From: Nitrososphaerota archaeon
GTDB taxonomy: Archaea > Thermoproteota > Nitrososphaeria > Nitrososphaerales > Nitrosopumilaceae
Reading direction: 5' to 3'
DNA: 45,233 nt
NCBI GenBank assembly: GCA_021325595.1
Contig: JAJPGX010000004.1
Coordinates: forward strand, 1 to 45,233
Of this stretch, positions 1 through 7,950 are shown one piece after another. The notes under the pieces were generated by a model, which saw only the letters and a list, made by a program, of their open reading frames with translations, was not told the DNA's origin and did no database searches. The position numbers and the translations under genes are program-made. Numbering within the stretch: position 1 is the stretch's first letter; each line of letters starts with the position of its first letter.

Positions 1-720
1 AATTACAATAAAGAAAGATGATAAAAATTTGGTTTGATTTTTTATTTTTAATTTCTCATTTTCAGAACGAATGAGAATATAACCCGAAAGGGGAACAAGC
101 AATACTAAGAGTATTGGATTATTTGGTGGTGAAATGTCATGTGCAAGAGATTGTAGGTTGTTTTGGAATTGTATTCCATTGTTTTCCAGTATTACAAATC
201 CTGATGAAATAATTATTTCAGATTGTGTAAGCTGAGTTTGTAATTGTTTGTCAAGATGATCAAAGGTTTGTTGTACAAAATTCTGGTATGATGATAATGT
301 ATCGTCTTGCTGTGTTGATTGTGTTTGTTCAACTACAATTGATCTACCATTGAATCTTATTCTTTCTGGGTTTGATATTTTGTTAAGTGTTGTAAGTCTT
401 TCAAATTTTTCTTTTGTAAACATTACTATTTTCTGATCCAAGTGTACTGTGTTGATCGGTAAGTTGTCATCTAACGAAATTATTTTAGAATTGGAAGTTT
501 GTGTAGGATCATTTTGTGAATTCTTATTATCATTTGTATTAACACTGATGGATTCTTCAAGACTTATTGTTAGATGTCTTGATTGTGTTACATGATTAGT
601 TTGTGAATCAATATCAGTTCCGCTTTGATAATTTGAAGTTGTGGGAACAGCTTGTGCAAGAGGTACAAGTAAAATTGCAATCATTGTAATTATGGCAACG
701 GAGTAAATTTTCTCTTTCAA
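1..720 (-). CDS. Secreted/membrane hypothetical protein, 3' end cut by window edge
   Basis: I do not recognise this gene. It reads from a TTG at 718-720 and stays open for 240 codons to the left edge, so the C-terminus is missing. The N-terminus (LKEKIYSVAIITMIAILLVP, then AQA) is a clear signal peptide. A polar Ser/Thr/Asn/Gln-rich region follows, probably extracytoplasmic. Around residues 210-220 there is a hydrophobic stretch (PILLVLLVPLSGYILI) followed by basic residues, typical of a C-terminal membrane anchor. An AGGTGA purine run lies just before the TTG, supporting that start. It is not a shadow of another gene; nothing else covers this region. Confidence 0.7.
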   Translation of the reverse strand, partial: MKEKIYSVAIITMIAILLVPLAQAVPTTSNYQSGTDIDSQTNHVTQSRHLTISLEESISVNTNDNKNSQNDPTQTSNSKIISLDDNLPINTVHLDQKIVMFTKEKFERLTTLNKISNPERIRFNGRSIVVEQTQSTQQDDTLSSYQNFVQQTFDHLDKQLQTQLTQSEIIISSGFVILENNGIQFQNNLQSLAHDISPPNNPILLVLLVPLSGYILIRSENEKLKIKNQTKFLSSFFIVI

Positions 721-1147
721 CAATTTTCACCTGATATAGTAACATCCAAAAATCTGGAAAAAGGTAAAAATTCAAAATTACTGAAAATATCCTCTGATGA
801 CAGTTTATTGGAAATTAGGGCAGAATTCCCTTTTTTCATGTTCATATCTGATTTGGAGTATAATCTTAAAGGGGGCTTGGAACATCTAGGGTCATACTTG
901 GATCCAAATCGGTATAAGCGATAGATTATGAATCCATTTTGGAAGGCAGATTTTTAGTGACTTTTTTGATATTTTAGACCAAACCAGTTGTACCAAAAAC
1001 ATCAAATCATATAACAAACAAAAAATTGAAAATGTTTGATCCAGCTTATGTTAATACAAAAAATAACTTATAATATTTTTTAGTCGATATAAAAAACCTA
1101 AAGCTCATTTCATTATAATTATCAAGGTGTTTTTTATTAAAAATAAA
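721..1147. other. Intergenic region, about 425 nt
   Basis: AT-rich spacer between two exported-protein genes on the minus strand. It holds a 10-bp palindrome TTGGATCCAA at 898-907 and a 28-codon ORF on the plus strand (838-924, ATG to TAG) that I cannot support as a gene. The part nearest 720 must carry the promoter of the first gene. No tRNA or other recognisable RNA was seen. Confidence 0.5.
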
Positions 1148-2155
1148 TTAAATGTGTTCAACATCTAGTTTGTACGAAGACATTTTGAATTTATTCAAAA
1201 ACAGTACTGTGATGATACCAACAATCATGATAACTTCGGCTATATTTCCAAATTCTGGAATGGGCTGTAGACTTTGTTCTTTGAGATCTTTTAAAATATT
1301 TTCATCATAAAGTATAGCATAGTCTGGATAGCAATTAAGCATCTTTCCATTATCGATACTGGTAAAATTCCAATTTGTACATTTTAGATCATATTCGAAT
1401 TTTGTATTGTCATTTTTCCAATTAAATCCATTTTGAATTGTTTCATTAGGATAACCATGTCCTTTGACTAGTGTGATTGTATCATCAGTATAATTGGAAC
1501 TTACTTCTGCAAATAATGCATTAGGATAAAGGTATATCACATGAGGGTGATTCGTAATTGCATTAAATTCACCTCTTGTAACATATTCGTTATGAAGTAT
1601 TATTACTGTAGCATATTTTTGTAGTATCTTTGGATTTTTATCTATGTCAACATCTGTTATGAATGAATAATTCAACATGTTTAGTACGTATGAAGAAACT
1701 ATGCTTGAAGAATACGTACCGGAAAAATTAGACGGTATAGGTACAGTAAGACAGCTCTGCCCACATTTCTTGTTATAATAATCATAAAATCCATTTTTTC
1801 CATATGCAGCTTGAGTAAATACAGGATATACAAATACAACATTGTCAGATTTGGCTGAAAATCCAATTTGATTATACAAGTCCTTCAATTCTGGCTTTAA
1901 TGACATGTCAAAGGATACTACTGTTCCATTACCGGTTATGACTGGTATCAAATTGAAAATAAGCATGCTCTCAGGCAGCACTAGTGTGATATTTTCAGAC
2001 GGTGTTTTATGGTATATTTTATAGTATTTTCCTGTTTGATTGTATACAATTTCGGGTTTTTTTTCTACATCCAAATGCGATTCGGCAAATATGGGATAAT
2101 ACAGATTAGACAACAACAAGACAAGCATAACAAATACTGAAAGTAATATCTTCAA
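1148..2155 (-). CDS. Exported surface protein with PEFG-CTERM sorting tail
   Basis: The product has an N-terminal signal peptide (residues 1-24, ending IFAES) and a large polar ectodomain containing a Cys pair in KKCGQSC and further cysteines near the end. The C-terminus is the tripartite PEFG-CTERM signal: motif PIPEFG near residue 298, a hydrophobic helix, then a basic cluster (NKFK). In Thaumarchaeota this tail is known to mark proteins for a dedicated archaeosortase; that enzyme is not in the window. The ectodomain fold is not recognised. The neighbouring genes also encode exported proteins, so this looks like a small surface-protein cluster. Codon use matches the surroundings. Confidence 0.85.
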   Translation of the reverse strand: MKILLSVFVMLVLLLSNLYYPIFAESHLDVEKKPEIVYNQTGKYYKIYHKTPSENITLVLPESMLIFNLIPVITGNGTVVSFDMSLKPELKDLYNQIGFSAKSDNVVFVYPVFTQAAYGKNGFYDYYNKKCGQSCLTVPIPSNFSGTYSSSIVSSYVLNMLNYSFITDVDIDKNPKILQKYATVIILHNEYVTRGEFNAITNHPHVIYLYPNALFAEVSSNYTDDTITLVKGHGYPNETIQNGFNWKNDNTKFEYDLKCTNWNFTSIDNGKMLNCYPDYAILYDENILKDLKEQSLQPIPEFGNIAEVIMIVGIITVLFLNKFKMSSYKLDVEHI

Positions 2156-2310
2156 TTACAAGAGTTAGAGAGTATCTTTTGATTAATCTTTTGGATATGA
2201 AATAATTTTCCATGAAGTTTTTTCAAGGATAGAGATTTTAATCATAAACATAACATTTTTCAAGTTAAATCATATGCAAAATCAATACAAATTAAGTCAC
2301 TGAAAAATTA

Positions 2311-2337
2311 ATAAAAATGCCCGTCAAAAAACTGGGC
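2311..2337 (-). terminator. Possible hairpin/T-run terminator
   Basis: Downstream of the minus-strand exported-protein gene ending at 2354 there is GCCC (read on minus, 2337-2334), an 11-nt loop, GGGC (2322-2319), then ATTTTTAT. The stem is short (4 GC pairs plus flanking A-T pairs), so this is a weak intrinsic-type terminator. Archaeal termination mainly needs the T-run. Confidence 0.4.
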
Positions 2338-2353
2338 TTTGGGGTTATACAGT

Positions 2354-3028
2354 TTAACCTGTATTAATTGTCCATTTGATTGTCAGAGAGTCACCATTGT
2401 TCAGTGCAATGCTACTGATTCCTTGGTGTGCAAACATTCCACCAAACGTGGAATTGTCAGTCGTATCATTGAACAGACCAGATTCTGTTATTTGAGTTCC
2501 AGTAGCACGCTGTCCTGATAGAGGACCAAATGTTGCCTGAATCAGAACTGTTGAACTTGAAGATCCTGTTGCATTGGTGTATGTGATACTGCCTTGTTGT
2601 CTTGCAAGACCGGTTGAACCTCCTCCTGCCTCTTTTGCCAATCTGTAGTCAGTTGTTGCAGGTGTTACTGTACCTGTTCCGTTTCCTACAGCAATGACAT
2701 TGAATGGATGAGTTAGTGCACCGGTACATGTACCCGTACCTGCTGTACCTCTACCTCCAGTACTTGCTCCACCAAAGAGATCTTTGGTTACACAGTCTTT
2801 GCCGTTATTGACAACGGTATTGTCAGTCTGTCTGTATGCTTTGATGTTACCATTTGCATCTGTCACTATAGTGGTTACGTGACCAACCATATTCATGCCA
2901 GCACTGGATGATGTACCTTGTGTGACAATCTCAGATGGTTGTGCAGTAAGCAGGTTTGTGCCTAACATCCCTGCTGCCACTAGAGCAAAAGTTACTCCGA
3001 ACAACGCATAGGTTGTATTACGGTTCAT
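2354..3028 (-). CDS. Exported structural-type protein, Gly/Thr/Ser rich
   Basis: The start was set at ATG 3026-3028 (MNRNTTYALFGVTFALVAAG), because that gives an ordinary signal peptide; an in-frame ATG 57 nt upstream only adds a polar extension. The mature part is rich in Gly, Thr, Ser and Asn with two Cys residues. The C-terminal segment (ESGLFNDT, GGMFAHQGISS, NNGDSLTIKWTINTG) follows the pattern 'GLFN...G.MFA...F..I.L..GD.L.V.W.I' that I know from phage-tail-like structural proteins. Function is unknown; a surface or appendage component is an inference. The 65-residue gene at 3103-3300 lies immediately upstream on the same strand and may be co-transcribed. Confidence 0.75.
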   Translation of the reverse strand: MNRNTTYALFGVTFALVAAGMLGTNLLTAQPSEIVTQGTSSSAGMNMVGHVTTIVTDANGNIKAYRQTDNTVVNNGKDCVTKDLFGGASTGGRGTAGTGTCTGALTHPFNVIAVGNGTGTVTPATTDYRLAKEAGGGSTGLARQQGSITYTNATGSSSSTVLIQATFGPLSGQRATGTQITESGLFNDTTDNSTFGGMFAHQGISSIALNNGDSLTIKWTINTG

Positions 3029-3102
3029 TATGTGCTTTATTCGATTATTACTTTTAGAGTTTATGGCAAATATCGTCTCTGGCAAGTACCAATCTGGATC
3101 TT

Positions 3103-3300
3103 TTATCGCGTAGAGAGGGACATGGACTCGTTTAGTTCTACAGTAATGTGTTTGCCTGTGACTTGCTTTTGGGTGGCATTGGGGAGTATTTCATTTGGTG
3201 GGTTTTGGATATCTTCTGGAAGTGTTTTGTATGATGATATTGTTATAATTGCTATTGCAATGACAATACCAATTCCTATACCTATTAATTTTTTATCCAA
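3103..3300 (-). CDS. Small N-terminally anchored exported protein (65 aa)
   Basis: A single N-terminal hydrophobic helix (KLIGIGIGIVIAIAIITISS) follows a basic start, and a 40-residue polar tail ends with ITVELNESMS. This looks like a signal-anchor protein whose tail faces outside. Similar short anchored proteins are common in ammonia-oxidising archaea, but I cannot name a family. A 110-codon plus-strand ORF covers the same bases; its translation has no family character, and the composition favours the minus-strand reading. It sits 74 nt upstream of the exported protein at 2354-3028. Confidence 0.6.
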   Translation of the reverse strand: MDKKLIGIGIGIVIAIAIITISSYKTLPEDIQNPPNEILPNATQKQVTGKHITVELNESMSLSTR

Positions 3301-3334
3301 ATGGCATAACCTAATGACACTTTACTTCTTGCGA

Positions 3335-3342
3335 TATAAATA
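3335..3342 (+). promoter_or_regulatory. TATA box for leaderless transcript
   Basis: TATAAATA lies 18 nt upstream of the ATG at 3361 (first base 26 nt before it). That is the spacing expected for an archaeal promoter whose transcript starts at or next to the start codon. It supports 3361 rather than the internal ATG at 3403. Confidence 0.6.
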
Positions 3343-3360
3343 TGGCGAAATCATTTTTGC

Positions 3361-4185
3361 ATGAAAAAGTTCAATTCTGCGTTGTATACAAAAATAATTA
3401 GAATGAATCATGTCAAATTATTTGCAGTGATATCAGTTTTGATCTTGTTATCAATACCAAGCGCAAGTGCAACTGAACCAGTAATGATAACTATTTCATC
3501 CACCATGGATAAGATCAATTTTGATGGAAAATGGACTTTTTATACAGAATGGAAGCAATCAAGTCTTAATACAATTTCATATGCTGATGGAACACAAATT
3601 CAATTAAGAACAGCTCATCAAGATAATTTTATTTATGTATTAATTGATGAAACATCAAAAACTAAATTCAACAAGTATGGAGATATGGCAGTTATCTGCT
3701 TTGATAAGAACGATACCAGATCTGTAACAGCAGATGAAAATGATTATTGTTTTGGAGTACCATTTGAGGGAAAACATCCTTTTACACTTAGAGGTGGATC
3801 ACCATTAGCAGAAACAAGTCATTATATCAAAATTCAAAATCCAGATGGATTAATTGGAGTTAGTGGAGTCTCTGATCAAAATGATAGATATACTACTACA
3901 CCTCATGCAAGTTATGAATTTAGAATTCCAACTGATCTAGTTGGTAGATCAGATATTTACGGATTTTATCTTGGAATATATGATCAAAGAACAAATCACG
4001 TATATTCTTGGCCACAAGATGCTTCTGCCAGTTCACTTTTGGATATACCGCCACCAAAGAATTGGGGCGAGATCATTTCACCAGATAAAACATTGCCAGA
4101 ATTCCCATTACCTGGATTGGCGTTTTTGCTTTCTATCATACCTCTAATTGTGTTTAGAAGGGGCTTGCTTGGCAATAGTGCATGA
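3361..4185 (+). CDS. Exported DOMON/CBM9-like protein with PEF-type C-terminal anchor
   Basis: The protein has a long n-region followed by a hydrophobic signal segment (residues ~17-37, ending SASA). The ectodomain has the pattern of carbohydrate-binding family 9/DOMON-like beta sandwiches: FDGKWTFYTEW, then LRTAHQDNFIYVLID and GDMAVICFDKND. These domains commonly bind sugars or haem, but the ligand here is unknown. The last 30 residues are LPEFPLPG, a hydrophobic helix and FRRG, which matches the archaeal PEF-type sorting signal. The stop overlaps the start of the downstream uracil-DNA glycosylase gene by 4 nt (ATGA), although the two products are functionally unrelated. Confidence 0.8.
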   Translation: MKKFNSALYTKIIRMNHVKLFAVISVLILLSIPSASATEPVMITISSTMDKINFDGKWTFYTEWKQSSLNTISYADGTQIQLRTAHQDNFIYVLIDETSKTKFNKYGDMAVICFDKNDTRSVTADENDYCFGVPFEGKHPFTLRGGSPLAETSHYIKIQNPDGLIGVSGVSDQNDRYTTTPHASYEFRIPTDLVGRSDIYGFYLGIYDQRTNHVYSWPQDASASSLLDIPPPKNWGEIISPDKTLPEFPLPGLAFLLSIIPLIVFRRGLLGNSA

Positions 4186-4877
4186 AATTGTCTCAAAGCA
4201 AAAAACAATGTCAGTTTAATTTATTAAATAAAAAAATTACAAGATGTAAAAAGTGCCCCAGGCTTTCCCAGTACATACACCAGATATCTATAAAAAAGAC
4301 CAAGAGGTTTTTAGATGAGAAATACTGGGGAAAACCTCTTCCAAGTTTTGGAGATATTAATGCAAGACTGTTGATTATAGGATTAGCTCCTGCTGCACAT
4401 GGTGGTAACAGAACAGGAAGAATGTTTACTGGTGATAGTTCAGGAGATTGGCTTGCTAAAGTGCTTTTTAATTTTGGATTTGCAAACAAACCAACAAGCC
4501 ACAACATAAATGATGGCTACAGATTAATTGACACATATATCACAGCTTCTTTGCATTGTGCACCACCACAAAATAAGCCATTAAGGGAGGAGCTTGAAAA
4601 TTGTTCAGTTTATCTAAAGAAAGAGATTAGCATGTTAAGCAATGTAAAAGTGGTAATTTGCCTTGGTAAAATAGCGTTTGACTCTTGTGTAAAGATCTTA
4701 GAGATTAAGGGAGCCAAGTTCTCTCATGGTAATTTGATACGTCATCAGAACAAGATCATAATTTCTTCATACCATCCTAGTAAACAGAACACACAGACTG
4801 GCAGACTACAGTGGAACCAGTGGGAAAGTGTTTTCTCCCAAACTAGAAAGATTTTGGAAGATATGACTCAAAAATAG
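4182..4877 (+). CDS. Uracil-DNA glycosylase, family 5 (UdgB type)
   Basis: This enzyme removes uracil (and in this family some other deaminated bases) from DNA to start base-excision repair. Motif 1 is GLAPAAHGGNRTGRMFTGD, which lacks the polar Asp/Asn of families 1-4 and is diagnostic of family 5. The C-terminal motif is SSYHPSKQNTQTGRL with the conserved His. Cys22 and Cys25 (CKKC), with later Cys residues in LHCAPP and ENCSV, fit the 4Fe-4S ligands of family 4/5 enzymes. Length of 231 aa is normal. Its ATG overlaps the preceding stop by 4 nt, so translation may be coupled. Confidence 0.93.
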   Translation: MKLSQSKKQCQFNLLNKKITRCKKCPRLSQYIHQISIKKTKRFLDEKYWGKPLPSFGDINARLLIIGLAPAAHGGNRTGRMFTGDSSGDWLAKVLFNFGFANKPTSHNINDGYRLIDTYITASLHCAPPQNKPLREELENCSVYLKKEISMLSNVKVVICLGKIAFDSCVKILEIKGAKFSHGNLIRHQNKIIISSYHPSKQNTQTGRLQWNQWESVFSQTRKILEDMTQK

Positions 4878-4942
4878 TTAGTTTGTTTAGAAATAACATA
4901 AAAAGAAGGCTTTTCGCCAGCTTTCCCCATCCGAGCTTCTCC

Positions 4943-5584
4943 CTACTCGTATGTTGATTGTGACGATACGCCGGAGGGTGATGGAACTGATGGGAATCTG
5001 TCGCCAATTTGTTGTTCTGCAACTGCTGATGCTTCTTGTAGAATCTTCTCGGTTTCTTCGTTTGACGAGGAGGTATCCACGCTGAAGTCTCCGCCTGCAA
5101 GTGAGTCCATCATCAAGCCGTTGAGTGTTTGAGTCATCGCATTGATTTCGGAATCTGCTTCTGGCATAAATCTTCCAAGAGATGACTTTAGTCCCTTCAT
5201 TGTGGACATTGCTGGTGCTATTGCAACCATTGCATCTCCGAGGTCGTGGATTGTAGTCAAGCGTAGTTGTACTTGCTCCAATGCCATTCTTGCATTTCCT
5301 AGCATCTTTGTGACTTTTCTTATCTCTGCTAGCTCGTTTGACAGAACGCGGCTTGTGGCTGCATCATGCTGCTGCATTGCGGCCACGATTCTTTTGAAAA
5401 GCTGTTCGTCTCTTTGTCTCAGCTTTCCCAACATTGAATCCATCTTCGATATTTGACCCTGTAACTTGTTCACAGCTACCTCTATCCTAGGTTTTAGAGC
5501 TCCCTGTGGTTTTACAGTTTCACGGATCTTTTCGGTTATGCCTACAGACTCTGGTCGAGTCCAAGACTTATCGAAGCCGGTCAT
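4943..5584 (-). CDS. ESCRT-III-like CdvB paralog A
   Basis: This is an archaeal ESCRT-III (Snf7-like) protein that polymerises on membranes in cell division and related remodelling. The core is highly helical and charged (KPQGALKPRIEVAVNKLQ, then RQRDEQLFKRIV, ELAEIRKVTKML, IHDLGD). A linker leads to a short C-terminal helix (NEETEKILQEASAVAEQQ) and a Ser-rich tail. There is no C-terminal winged helix like that of Sulfolobus CdvB, so it belongs to the shorter paralogs. A second paralog at 37244-37876 is about 60% identical by eye over the core. The upstream region carries a sequence element shared with that paralog. No cdvA or cdvC is in the window. Confidence 0.92.
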   Translation of the reverse strand: MTGFDKSWTRPESVGITEKIRETVKPQGALKPRIEVAVNKLQGQISKMDSMLGKLRQRDEQLFKRIVAAMQQHDAATSRVLSNELAEIRKVTKMLGNARMALEQVQLRLTTIHDLGDAMVAIAPAMSTMKGLKSSLGRFMPEADSEINAMTQTLNGLMMDSLAGGDFSVDTSSSNEETEKILQEASAVAEQQIGDRFPSVPSPSGVSSQSTYE

Positions 5585-5642
5585 GCGGGGTAGTTTACGA
5601 GTTGATTCTTAATTGCCGGTGTATATTATAGTCAACACTAGG

Positions 5643-5660
5643 CTAAATTTAGCTCACAAA
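5643..5660 (-). promoter_or_regulatory. Shared cdvB upstream element, copy A
   Basis: CTAAATTTAGCTCACAAA (plus strand) contains the perfect 10-bp palindrome CTAAATTTAG. There are 58 nt between its palindromic end and the cdvB paralog A start codon. The same element, with one base different, sits at exactly the same distance before the cdvB paralog at 37244-37876. A TATA-like CTATAATATA follows closer to the gene. It is probably a transcription-factor site upstream of the core promoter. Confidence 0.6.
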
Positions 5661-5690
5661 ATGTAAATCAGGTACACCAATGGTTTGATT

Positions 5691-6443
5691 ATGCCAAAAA
5701 TAGCTGTCTTTGATTCAGGTCTTGGCTCCCTATCAGTCATTAGACCGATTCAGAAAAAAACCAAATTAGAAATAATCTACTTTGCGGACCAAGAAAATTA
5801 TCCATATGGTACAAAGTCATCAAAGGAATTAAGTCGTATAATTAAATCAACAATTTCAAAATTAGAAGAAAGATTTTCTCCTGATGTAATAGTTGTAGGA
5901 TCAAATACTCCATCATTATTACTTGGAATTAATACAAGACGCAAAATTGTTGGAGTACTACCTCCCTTACATGATGCATCAAAAAAAACTAGAACAAGAT
6001 CAATAGGAATACTTGCAACAAGATCAGTTATAAAAAGCAAAAAATTGCAACAATACGTAAGAAAAAATGTTCCAAAAAATATTCAAGTAACAAAGATTGA
6101 TGCATCTCCACTTGTTGAATTGGTAGAATCTGGAAAGTTCATGTCAGAAAAAAAACAAACGATAAAAAAAATCAAGAAGATTCTATACAAGATACCAAAA
6201 AATAAAGTCGATACCATTACATTGTCAAGTACACATCTCCCATTTCTTTTGCCAATGTTACAGCAAGTTTTTCCCCATGTGTCATTCTTGGATCCGGCTG
6301 ATTCCATAGCAAGAAAAGTTGCAAGTATGTTATCAAGCAAAAAATCAAGATCTAGTTTGAGAATTTATGCATCAGGTGACATTAGAAGTTTTCAGACCAA
6401 GTTACACAAGATTGGAATTAAAAACAGAGTACTATCTTTGTGA
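5691..6443 (+). CDS. MurI-like Asp/Glu racemase-family protein lacking both catalytic Cys
   Basis: The fold is that of glutamate racemase: IAVFDSGLGSLSVIR at the N-terminus, NYPYGTKSS, then GILATRSVIKSKKLQQYV. In MurI the two catalytic cysteines lie in 'ACNTAS' and 'GCTHYPLL'. Here these are GSNTPS (Ser71) and SSTHLPFL (Ser180), so both acid/base cysteines are serines. Cofactor-independent racemisation by the known two-cysteine mechanism is therefore unlikely. Archaea of this kind also have no peptidoglycan needing D-glutamate. The true substrate is unknown. The start was set at ATG 5691; a TTG at 5685 is possible. It is transcribed away from cdvB A. Confidence 0.8.
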   Translation: MPKIAVFDSGLGSLSVIRPIQKKTKLEIIYFADQENYPYGTKSSKELSRIIKSTISKLEERFSPDVIVVGSNTPSLLLGINTRRKIVGVLPPLHDASKKTRTRSIGILATRSVIKSKKLQQYVRKNVPKNIQVTKIDASPLVELVESGKFMSEKKQTIKKIKKILYKIPKNKVDTITLSSTHLPFLLPMLQQVFPHVSFLDPADSIARKVASMLSSKKSRSSLRIYASGDIRSFQTKLHKIGIKNRVLSL

Positions 6444-7205
6444 AATCGTTTGTGCTTTCCTGTATCCATGACTAAATGTCTTGTCATATAGTCTAGAATA
6501 TTCATAGTGTTTTGGGTTAACTATGTCACCAATGATTATGATTGTAGTCTTTGTGATTTTTGCATCTCTGATTTTTTTTGTTATATCTACAAGAGTTCCT
6601 GTGATTATTTTTTCGTCCTTCCAGCTTGCCCTATAAACTGCTGCCACGGGAGTTGATTTTGGATATCCCCCCTTGATGGCCTGCTTTACTATATCTGAGA
6701 CAAGATGCACGCTGAGATAAAATACCATGGTAGCCCTGTGTTTTGCAAGCTCTGAGATTTTCTCTCTTGTGGGCACTTTGGTTCTGGATTCGGCCCTTGT
6801 TACTATGATGGTCTGAGTTACGCCAGGTAATGTGAGCTCACATCCAAGCGCAGCTGCTGATGCAAGAAATGACGTTATTCCAGGAACCACCTCATAGTCA
6901 ATTTTTTCTTTTTTTAGGTTATCAGTTTGTTCTCGTATGGCACCATATATGCTTGGATCACCATCGTGTAATCGTACAACTAGTTTTTCTTGTAAGGCTC
7001 CATTACGTAAAACAGTAAAGATTTCTTCTCTAACCATCTTTGCAGCATCATATAGTCTGGCTTTTTTGCAAAGTTTGATGATCTCTTGCGGTATAAGAGA
7101 ACCTGAATAAACTACAACATCTGCTTTTTGAAGTAATTTTTTTGCTTTTATTGTTATCAGTTCTGGATCGCCGGGGCCACAACCAACAAAGTAAACCTTA
7201 GGCAC
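6432..7205 (-). CDS. cbiF: Cobalt-precorrin-4 C11-methyltransferase (CbiF/CobM)
   Basis: This SAM-dependent corrin-ring methylase acts in cobalamin synthesis. The tetrapyrrole-methylase signature is present: YFVGCGPGDPELITIKA, VVYSGSLIP, RLHDGDPSIYGAIREQ and VPGITSFLASAAALG. The SGSL and HDGDPS motifs with the TLPGVTQTIIVTRAESRT segment are specific to the C11 enzyme. The length (257 aa) is standard. It starts with GTG and overlaps the upstream cbiL by 8 nt; with cbiT further upstream this forms a cob gene unit on the minus strand. Its 3' end overlaps the convergent MurI-like gene by 12 nt. Confidence 0.95.
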   Translation of the reverse strand: MPKVYFVGCGPGDPELITIKAKKLLQKADVVVYSGSLIPQEIIKLCKKARLYDAAKMVREEIFTVLRNGALQEKLVVRLHDGDPSIYGAIREQTDNLKKEKIDYEVVPGITSFLASAAALGCELTLPGVTQTIIVTRAESRTKVPTREKISELAKHRATMVFYLSVHLVSDIVKQAIKGGYPKSTPVAAVYRASWKDEKIITGTLVDITKKIRDAKITKTTIIIIGDIVNPKHYEYSRLYDKTFSHGYRKAQTISQR

Positions 7206-7920
7206 GTTTTACCACCATTATTGAAAAATATTTGTTGGTAAAAGTATCTTTGGTTACTTCACCCAGAGTTAGCTTTTTTACTATCTCCTGATCTGTTCCG
7301 ACATCTTGGGCTATTGCAAAAAGTGAAGAATTTGGAAATCCAGCCTCTTTTAGTAGTGATATAACCTGATCAAAGTATCTTCCGTCTTTTAAAAAGATCA
7401 TTGTATCACAATTTTTTGCAGTCTCTTTTACTCTGGCAAGATCATAACAAGCAGGAATTACTGCCATTGTTTCATCCCCTTCTGCGATACTGATTCCAAC
7501 TTTTGATGCAAATGCAAACATGGATACAATTCCAGGTATGATTGTAATTTTTATGTCAGGATATTTTATTTTTAATTCGCGGTTTACATAAATCCATGTA
7601 CTATAAAGTGATGGATCCCCTACTGTAAGATATACTACATTTTTGTCTTTTCTTACTGCTTCTGCAATTATTTGTGCGTTTTTTTCCCACGTATCTTCTA
7701 AAATATCTTTGTCTTTTACCATTGGAAATACAAGGTTTACAACTTCGGGTTTTTTTGATGGATCAACTAGTGATGACACAATAGAATACGCAATGCTGTC
7801 TTTTCCTTCCTTGGATGTTGGACACATTATTACATCGGCATTCTGGATTGCTTTTACAGCTTTTACAGTCAAAAGTTCAGGATCGCCTGGACCGCATCCT
7901 ACACAGGTTAGTTCTGCCAC
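7198..7920 (-). CDS. cbiL: Precorrin-2/cobalt-factor II C20-methyltransferase (CbiL/CobI)
   Basis: It methylates C20 of the corrin precursor. Motifs are LTCVGCGPGDPELLTVKA, the C20-specific MCPTSKEGKDSIAYSIV region, YLTVGDPSLYSTWIYV and IPGIVSMFAFASK. Length and domain order are normal for the family. It starts with GTG. It lies between cbiT upstream and cbiF downstream (8-nt overlap), so the three methylases are probably made together. Whether the substrate is the cobalt-bound (anaerobic) form is inferred from the Cbi-type neighbours and from archaeal precedent. Confidence 0.95.
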   Translation of the reverse strand: MAELTCVGCGPGDPELLTVKAVKAIQNADVIMCPTSKEGKDSIAYSIVSSLVDPSKKPEVVNLVFPMVKDKDILEDTWEKNAQIIAEAVRKDKNVVYLTVGDPSLYSTWIYVNRELKIKYPDIKITIIPGIVSMFAFASKVGISIAEGDETMAVIPACYDLARVKETAKNCDTMIFLKDGRYFDQVISLLKEAGFPNSSLFAIAQDVGTDQEIVKKLTLGEVTKDTFTNKYFSIMVVKRA

Positions 7921-7950
7921 GCTTGAACTCTAATTTCACCTAAATAAAAG

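Noticed and set aside
794-852. Possible C/D-box RNA (TGATGA and CTGA)
   Set aside because: The C box lacks the purine, no internal C'/D' pair is present and spacing is poor.
838-924. 28-codon ORF in the 721-1147 spacer
   Set aside because: Very short, no promoter or family evidence; chance open frame is likely.
3032-3364. 110-codon plus-strand ORF over the small anchored protein
   Set aside because: Composition is unlike a real protein, it overlaps the more convincing minus-strand signal-anchor ORF, and the downstream gene has its own promoter.
5691-6443. Functional glutamate racemase for peptidoglycan
   Set aside because: Both catalytic cysteines are serine and the lineage has no peptidoglycan.
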